Below, piece after piece: positions 58,072 through 64,000 of a DNA stretch of 64,000 nt. The translations under genes were made by a program, and so were the position numbers. The notes under the pieces are model-generated. The model saw only the letters and a list, made by a program, of their open reading frames with translations. It was not told the origin of the DNA and searched no databases. Source of the stretch: Clytia hemisphaerica. Lineage: Eukaryota > Cnidaria > Hydrozoa > Leptothecata > Clytiidae. Location: NCBI GenBank assembly GCA_902728285.1, contig CACVBU010000797.1, positions 124,001 to 188,000 on the forward strand, in the 5' to 3' direction. The first letter of the stretch is position 1, and every line of letters starts with the position of its first letter.

Positions 58072-59685
58072 CTAGTCATGATCACTTTCGGAAGCAACAG
58101 GAATTGCCTCTCTGAATTGTAAGCTAGTCTTAATGGCTAGATTAGCGATTGAGGCGTGTCTTTCATCTGCCCCATACTTTCCCCGCGATTGATCAAACTC
58201 TATAATAAACGGATTGGTGTGCCTTATCTTATTCAATTTCATAAACTCGGTTTTACTTTCACCTTGATTGTCGTAAACCTCAGAAGTGGCACCGTTCAAG
58301 ATACCGTAAGTGGGTTTTTGATCTGACATTGATTGGTGTTCGCGACCCAAAAACCACCTTTTCTGTTGACGATGGAGCATTTCCAAGTCCACTTCCTCAT
58401 CGAAATCGATTGTAGAAGTTCCTTCTCTAATCCCCGTGTTTGCTTGTTCGGATCCCTGAAACTGCATTTTCTTGACAAACCTCAAGAAAGAGTTATCCAT
58501 CCAACTGTCTCTGGATGATTTGTGATCATAGTTTGTTCGACTTTTGATCTGCCAACCAGTATAGATAGGTACATTGCTGGTGTTTGGTAATTCTAGGTTT
58601 TGGATTTCTGTAGAGTTAGCTTCGATAGTTCTGTGTGAATGGTTGTGAACCATGAATTGGGCAACCTCAACTGATTTTCCTCCTGCGAACAATTGGTTAT
58701 ATTTCTCAAAAGCGGAAGTGGTAAGTGTTGCCACTTCGTATCGAGCTTGGACTTTATTAGCTCCTATTTTTTCTAATTTAAACCGGTAGACGTTCGGGGC
58801 AGTACCATTAGCAAGTTCGGTATAATCTTCAAAAAATTCCTTGTGGTCTTCGTCGCGACCCAAAGTCATTTTTACGCGCGCATTCCGTGCCTGGATGGTA
58901 AAAGGGGAGTTTGGAAAATTGCATTCATGATAGATCCGTGCATGGTGTATTTTTTTACCAACCTTCAACTCATCACCAAATTCTTTACACTTTTTGAGAA
59001 GACTTCCTTCGGGGAAAGAAATTTTTTTATCGACGGCTCTTGGCCTGTAAATCGAACTCGCTTTTCCGGGTATGTAATCATTGTGAGTGGTAGCGTCCTT
59101 TGTAAAATTGTGCTCATAGGTCCACTCTTTACAAATATGCATGTCACTTTCCAATTCTTTTTCCACGTATAATTTGTCATATTTTCTTTGAATGTCATAG
59201 GGACTTATGTGGGTGGTTTTGTCTTGTTTAATGTTGATGATTTTATTGTCCACAATCTCGCCGGGATGAATCAACGAACACTCAAGATTTCTATTCAAGA
59301 GGTCCATGATTGCACCAGGTTTTACAACCAATATGTCGTCGTCGGGAACCACAATCCAAGCATCCCCGTTTTTTTTTTTTTGTGCTGTAACCTTGAACGT
59401 GAAGCGAGCAGTGTTCAACAAGACGTATTTTTCTCCACCCAACAAATCGTAAACGATTTCATTGTTTGTGAGCTCGGTTGCTTTTGCCGTAGTTTCTCTG
59501 GTCTTAACATTTATGAAATCGTCACCTTCGGCGATTTTCCAAATCTGTGCAGAACTTGTGTCTTGTACGAAATCATTCAACACTTTGGCTATCTTTGCAT
59601 TTTGAACGCTCGTGTTTATGGCGGTCTGAGTTATTTTTCTCTTCACGCCTGCCACCACGTTTTGATTAGACCCTAAGTTACTCAT
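58072..59685 (-). CDS. MCP: Probable double-jelly-roll major capsid protein
   Basis: This uninterrupted 537-residue frame has its ATG at 59685. After a helical N-terminus it is beta-rich throughout (NEIVYDLLGGEKYVLLNTA, then FTFKVTAQKK). The middle block around YHECNFPNSPFTIQARN and VKMTLGRD and the later KIGANKVQARYEVATLT follow the order I associate with Polinton/adintovirus capsid proteins of the double-jelly-roll fold. A T13 tract on the plus strand (59369-59381) codes for part of a Lys run without breaking the frame. Position next to virion-core and protease genes supports a capsid role. The length is a little short for Polinton capsid proteins, so a penton-type assignment is the main alternative. 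Confidence 0.55.
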   Translation of the reverse strand: MSNLGSNQNVVAGVKRKITQTAINTSVQNAKIAKVLNDFVQDTSSAQIWKIAEGDDFINVKTRETTAKATELTNNEIVYDLLGGEKYVLLNTARFTFKVTAQKKKNGDAWIVVPDDDILVVKPGAIMDLLNRNLECSLIHPGEIVDNKIINIKQDKTTHISPYDIQRKYDKLYVEKELESDMHICKEWTYEHNFTKDATTHNDYIPGKASSIYRPRAVDKKISFPEGSLLKKCKEFGDELKVGKKIHHARIYHECNFPNSPFTIQARNARVKMTLGRDEDHKEFFEDYTELANGTAPNVYRFKLEKIGANKVQARYEVATLTTSAFEKYNQLFAGGKSVEVAQFMVHNHSHRTIEANSTEIQNLELPNTSNVPIYTGWQIKSRTNYDHKSSRDSWMDNSFLRFVKKMQFQGSEQANTGIREGTSTIDFDEEVDLEMLHRQQKRWFLGREHQSMSDQKPTYGILNGATSEVYDNQGESKTEFMKLNKIRHTNPFIIEFDQSRGKYGADERHASIANLAIKTSLQFREAIPVASESDHD

Positions 59686-59852
59686 AGTTTTAATATCAAT
59701 TTTTCAAACTCGTCTCATGTCTTTACTCATTCTTTTAGTTGAAAGAAATGATGGGACAAATAGAATTCAATGGTTTTTTAATTTTTTTTTATTACAAGTA
59801 AGTGAAATGTTAAACTACAAAATGTTTCTAGCACAAAAGGACAAACAAAAAA

Positions 59853-60683
59853 TCATCTAAACCGTATTTCTCTCGGATCTTTCTGCTGGTAGTTTTTGTG
59901 AGATTTTTTGTGAATTTTTCTAGTGTATTCTTTTTCATCTTCTTCATCATTTTCTTCACTGTAAGAATTATCACTATCATAGTTTTCACTATCTTTGTCA
60001 CTTTCATATTCACTACAAGATTCTTCATCACTACCACCGTCAACTTGATCATAATTTCTGCCCTCGTATTCGTCGCTATCATCATTGTCTTCTGGATTCT
60101 GATCTTTTGATTCGTAACGCCTTTCTTTAGGTCTGTTAGAAGTTCTTAGGCTGTGGCTTGACGGTTGAGCAAAAGATATTTTCTTTCCACTCTTTTGATG
60201 ATTGTTCATACCATGATTAGGATTAGTGCTTATTACTTGGCGTATATCTTTATCATTCGAACGTCTATCGAAGTCGTTGATTATTCTATTTTTTCGATCA
60301 AAAGAATCTTCAAACTCTTGCTCATTTTCTCTGTTTACGTTCGGTTGGCTTTTAAATTTGTTTTTAAATACTGCTCGTTTTACGTCTTGAGACTGCTGCG
60401 AAGCCTGAATGCGATTATGATTTGCTTTATCTTTACTGAGTTCGTTGATTGTCTTGTGATTGTTTTCGATGATCTCCAGAGCCTGACTTAACTGTTTCCT
60501 GGTTCTTTCAAACTCCAGTGAATGTTGACTCTTGAGCTTAACTATTTCGCTTTTCATGGCCTGGACCTGACCGGTAGAATAGTCTTGTTTGTTCAAATCG
60601 TCAAAACGTTGTCTCATTCGCGTTTTGTTTACGTTGAAACAAGACATTTCAAACCCGGGCCTACCATATGGATTGTAAGACAT
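59853..60683 (-). CDS. Coiled-coil protein with acidic C-terminal region
   Basis: This 276-residue frame has its ATG at 60683. Residues ~25-90 form a heptad-rich coiled coil (EIVKLKSQHSLEFERTRKQL). A Gln/Asn-rich basic middle follows, then a run of Asp/Glu/Ser (GGSDEESCSEYESDKDSENY) and a short basic end. No enzyme motif is present. It may be a scaffold or tegument-like structural protein. It lies just upstream of the capsid gene on the same strand, with a 167-bp gap. Confidence 0.55.
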   Translation of the reverse strand: MSYNPYGRPGFEMSCFNVNKTRMRQRFDDLNKQDYSTGQVQAMKSEIVKLKSQHSLEFERTRKQLSQALEIIENNHKTINELSKDKANHNRIQASQQSQDVKRAVFKNKFKSQPNVNRENEQEFEDSFDRKNRIINDFDRRSNDKDIRQVISTNPNHGMNNHQKSGKKISFAQPSSHSLRTSNRPKERRYESKDQNPEDNDDSDEYEGRNYDQVDGGSDEESCSEYESDKDSENYDSDNSYSEENDEEDEKEYTRKIHKKSHKNYQQKDPREIRFR

Positions 60684-60751
60684 AATAGAAAAGTGCTCCT
60701 TGCGACCACCAACGCCTATATTATAAAGAAAATAAAGTATTTTGGTTTACC

Positions 60752-60934
60752 ATGCTATTTTTATATCACAGTGGACAACTTGTTGGTGATATAAAATTTG
60801 ACTTTAACACTAACACTTTCGGGAATGTATTTTCCAGGAAAAGAATCGTTGGCGCGTTGTCTGATTTTTATTGGCTGGAATTTACTGTTCACAAAGAAGA
60901 ACTTATAGTTTTTTTAAGTCATGAATTCTTCTGA
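60752..60934 (+). CDS. Possible 60-residue gene resembling part of the protease
   Basis: The ATG at 60752 opens a short plus-strand frame in the only gap between minus-strand genes here. Its centre, NTFGNVFSRKRIVGALSDFYW, is similar to NNFGNIFDRRKAVLELSNLIW in the protease gene (about 55250) of this same element. It overlaps the end of the 60903 frame by 32 bp. It is short, so chance is possible. Confidence 0.3.
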   Translation: MLFLYHSGQLVGDIKFDFNTNTFGNVFSRKRIVGALSDFYWLEFTVHKEELIVFLSHEFF

Positions 60935-63900
60935 CGGTTATCGGAAAGCTCTTGAGAGCACCACTGTGATTATCGTTCGGATCTACCACTGACGTAAAAG
61001 TTTGAACGAAATGTTTTTTAGCCTTTTGGTCCAAATTAAGTACATTTTTTAAATTTATGATGCATAATACTTTCTTGGAAAAAGCACCATCAAAGTTTGT
61101 CTTTTCGTTTGCCTCAAAATCTAGGTCAGACAACACATAAACTACGTCGTCGTTTTCAAGATTTTCGATGGACAAAGACATGGAGATGTCTTCAACGTGT
61201 AATCGCATTTCAAAAGGCTTTTCGTCTGCCACAGGTGACGCGAAATAATCTTTGATGGATTTTGACAGGTTGCCGGAGATGCTTCTGAAGTTTACATTGA
61301 AAGCCTCGTTGCCCTTGTTGATTGACATCCACATGCGAAACAAGCGTTTGTAAAAGTCAGCATTTTCGTCCAAAGTTTCGCTCACGATGTTGGGAACTTC
61401 GTCTTTGCTGTCCAACCCATAGACACTTGTGAGTCTTCGCTCGGTTTTGTAAAGGTTGTGAATCGAAATCATCAAGTTGAGCTTCTTTAAATTTTTTTGT
61501 CCAGAACGCAACTCAACGACTGCTCGTTCTAGGAAAGTGTCCTTGCCGACTTCTACGAAAACACTTTTATTTAACTTTGGGTAGTAAAATGTGACGTCAA
61601 AATTTCTGATTGGTGCAATCTTTACGCCGTCCATCCCGATGTCTGTCAAGTTTTCCGAAGACACCTGCTGAGGTCTTGCCCCGTTGGCCAGAAAGAAATG
61701 CCACTTCATGCTGGCTGTCCGTCTCTTCTTCTTTCTTTATTTTTTGAGGCAAAGCCACGTCGGTGAGATTGTAAACGCGTTGTCTTTTCCTCTCTTTACT
61801 AACGTCCTCAAGCTTTAATTTGAAATTATCATCGGAATTGATCGTGAATTTAGCGTGCTCTTGATAATAAAGCTCACGGTGATTGTAAGCGTCAGCCAAA
61901 AAGTCTGGAGCTTCGAGACGAATTGAGCTCGTTTTGATTTTACCACCTAACGCAAGGTTTTTCTTGGCAAAGTTGGATATTTCGTTGTCACTGAAGAACC
62001 ATTTGTTGTTTTTGTCGTCTATATCAATTTCTATGCTAGCCGGTTTGGCATTAATACCTTTCAATCCCGGATGAAACAAAGAGGTTTGGGAGTCAAAGTA
62101 ATAGTTGAGACTTATTTTTTCCTATCTCTTTAGTAGACATGGGAAATTGCCAAAAACTTCCTCTCACTGGGCTGCCAATAAAGTTACCGGTATTAGGGTC
62201 ATACAATGGATGTCTTTTCATTTCTGCTTTAGCTTTGTTTTCATAATTTTGGGTGTTGTTAATCTTTTGATAGTCATCAATGGTAATGTTTTTGTCGCTG
62301 TTCAATGTCAACAGTTCTTTCAATTCGTTGCACGGCTCAATGAGGTAGTTGTTGTACTTTACCAGGTCGAATTCTGTACCACTCATCATCAGTATGGAGA
62401 AAGTAGATTTTACAAATTTTTCTTTAGCATATTTGGGTAGCATCCTGTAGTCGGGTAAGGTGAAACTGGTAAATGAAATCCCAAAATCTGTTAAATTTGA
62501 TACTATATCGTGAGTTTTTGGAGTTGCTTTAACTCCTTTAGACGTCATTGGACCAAACAATTTTATGACATCTGAGTAGAATTTCATGACGGCTCTTCTT
62601 TGCGTTAAATTTAGTTGGTCTAATCCGAATTCGCTGAGCCGGTGTTTGAAATTACTGCCAGGGGGGGAAATAAGCTTCGGCTCTACCCAGAAATCAACAT
62701 GACTACGTAGGTCGGCAAGAAACACGAGACGATATCTGTGGTCGTTCTTGTAAAATTCGTCACTGCCGCCATTGCCGAGAGATTGTTTTTTGAAGATCCG
62801 AAAGATTTGTGGTTAAAAAATTTGAAATTTTAACCCACCTTCCCAAGTGATGTTTTTTAAGGTCGTCAATCACAGCCTGTGATCTCACATTCGATTGGAT
62901 GTCTTCATTGTCATTCATGTTCACCACGGTTACAATTCTTGGACGATATTTCTTCCCAAATCTTCCTGTACCTGTGGTTTTTGTCTCCAACCGACTGTCT
63001 TCCCATTCTCCTTCGAAAAAATCTACTTTCTTTTGTCTGTATGTAACCTCAAGAGGTTGCGAGTCTCTGTTTTTTTTTATGTGACTGTTGTAAGCACCTT
63101 CATATAAAACGATATATTCAGTAAAGAATCTTTCTATTGTATACAGCGCGTCAGAGGATCCGTACAAGTCGAATCCTAGTTTTTCGACATTGTAGTAAAT
63201 TCTAATGAACACATCGATTATGTTTTCTGTCTTCTGTGGCAGGTCTCTTGAAATATTGATTGTCAAGTTAATTAAGGGCATGGTGTCGTGGGTCCAATCT
63301 GGTATTTCGGGTTGGCGGTTATTTCCATTGTCAATCAAAGTTAAAGTGAAAATTTTCCTTTTTTCTCCTACGAATGACGATAAATCGTGGGCCATAAACT
63401 TTTCTGACACCTTAAACAAAGCTATGAACCATTGCTCATAGGTTAGTTTGGGATCAGTGACATCTAATAAATCTTGAATTATCGGTAAAAACTGTACACA
63501 CACTTCTCCTGTCGTTTTATTGTAAGCTGTAAGCTGAAACATTCTATTCATTCTAAACTTTGGTAGCGCCGGATCAATTCTGTTTGGTCTATCGTACATG
63601 GCAGGATCTGATTGTGCATCTTTGTCCTCCTTACCGTGAATAATTTGTTTATACAAAGTTTTATCATTGTTCACGTCTCCGCCCAAATGTTTATTCAGTT
63701 CTTCCATTGTGTGGGGTAGAAAAGAATTATGTTTTATCAATTTTTCGTTGAACACAGCATTTGCACTCTTGCCGTCTCCCCTTACGTACCTCGAATAGAG
63801 CCGTTCAACGCACAGTGCGTAAGTGTGGGGTTGGACAACGTATTCCAAAAATATCCTATCATTATTTATGCCATTGACAATTTTAATCAATGGTAACCAC

Positions 63901-63998
63901 TTTACAGTTTGGAATTTCAAGTTGTCATCGTCGTGAAAAATGGTGTTTTCTTTATAGCCCCATGCTAAATTAGCAAAGAAAAACTTTTTGCGATTCAA
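60903..63998 (-). pseudogene. Large structural-type coding region, >1,000 codons, three frame changes, partial
   Basis: Four consecutive minus-strand frames cover this stretch with almost no gaps: 63998-62760, 62725-62093, 62079-61597 and 61709-60903. The second and third have no natural ATG start, and codon sense passes from one to the next near T6 tracts at 62786-62791 and 62115-62120 on the plus strand. The third change lies in an A/G-rich stretch near 61725. The last part could be a separate gene, as it has an ATG at 61709. The first frame has no ATG inside the window, so the gene begins beyond 64000. The sequence is rich in beta-prone segments, and I recognise no domain. Size and position suggest a large virion protein (penton/fibre-like or tail-like), but this is an inference. 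Confidence 0.5.
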
Positions 63999-64000
63999 AA

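Larger units (their letters stand above)
52759..64000. mobile_element. Polinton/adintovirus-like element, left part
   Basis: From 52759 the sequence is gene-dense and unrelated to the flanking repeat. Its gene set is typical of Polinton (Maverick) and adintovirus genomes: adenain-type protease, small basic and hydrophobic-tail virion-type proteins, probable double-jelly-roll capsid protein and large structural-type frames, with an accessory Bcl-2-like gene near the end. The element runs off the window. DNA polymerase B, retroviral-type integrase and FtsK/A32-like ATPase are expected beyond 64000 but not seen. The other terminal repeat is out of view, so the border at 52759 rests on the interrupted tandem repeat. 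Confidence 0.75.

Noticed and set aside
59188..59676. Plus-strand frame opposite the capsid gene
   Set aside because: It is a shadow of the capsid coding sequence, with no domain and no promoter context.
52759..64000. Element could be a nudivirus, adenovirus or giant-virus fragment
   Set aside because: The protease and small basic protein set, and integration next to host repeats, fit Polinton/adintovirus better; no genes specific to the alternatives were seen.
1..64000. tRNA, rRNA, operons, bacterial promoters
   Set aside because: None was seen; introns and element types show this is animal nuclear DNA.

Overview
This window looks like nuclear DNA from an invertebrate animal. It is AT-rich, its coding blocks are split by GT-AG introns (one by an apparent GC-AG intron), and almost every recognisable gene belongs to a mobile element family common in cnidarians, sponges, molluscs and fishes. 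I cannot name the species; a cnidarian-like genome is my best guess. No conserved single-copy host gene, tRNA, rRNA or CRISPR array was recognised. The region is a graveyard and nesting ground of transposons with one large virus-like element at the right end.

Layout. 1-8.2 kb: an ISL2EU-type DNA transposon (616-6961) with matching inverted ends, an intact two-exon THAP/DDE transposase and a second, frameshifted gene for a SAP-SWIM-YqaJ-PHD nuclease. Its neighbourhood is flanked by a ~450-bp direct repeat. 8.2-14.1 kb: gene-poor DNA, a 2.8-kb Tc1/mariner-like nonautonomous element and a decayed tyrosine-recombinase-like pseudogene. 14.4-19.8 kb: a palindromic MITE, a mariner-like element split by a 3.1-kb foldback element whose arms are built from two classes of tandem repeat, and a GTTCCTC satellite split by a second foldback element. 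19.9-26.4 kb: two related nonautonomous elements with G/C homopolymer ends and 8-bp target duplications, flanking a multi-exon minus-strand gene of unknown function that carries stops and a 51-bp minisatellite.

27-45 kb: fragments of transposase-like genes. These are a CACTA-like gene (28.2-30.2 kb, +), two minus-strand transposon-associated genes (32.8-36.8 kb), a Kolobok-like transposase gene (36.8-41.0 kb, +) that starts head-to-head with its neighbour, an inverted-repeat element filled with a higher-order satellite, and a P2RX7_C-domain fragment. Three MITEs sharing TACCTTAAG ends are scattered at 25.3, 40.1 and 45.2 kb. 46.5-52.8 kb: a 30-bp minisatellite, a truncated LINE, another MITE and a ~318-bp tandem repeat.

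52.76-64 kb: the left ~11 kb of a Polinton/adintovirus-like (Maverick) element. It begins where the third copy of the 318-bp repeat is cut off. It holds a small cysteine-rich protein, a Bcl-2-like apoptosis regulator (BH1 and BH2 visible), an adenain-type cysteine protease, small basic virion-type proteins (one with a hydrophobic C-terminal tail), a probable double-jelly-roll major capsid protein, a coiled-coil/acidic protein and a >1,000-codon unknown structural-type coding region that runs off the window. Several of these frames are broken by single-base shifts, mostly in or near A/T homopolymers. Polymerase, integrase and packaging ATPase are not in the window and would be expected to the right. 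Late-type genes lie mainly on the minus strand, with the Bcl-2-like gene on the plus strand next to the element end, in the position of an accessory, host-interaction gene.
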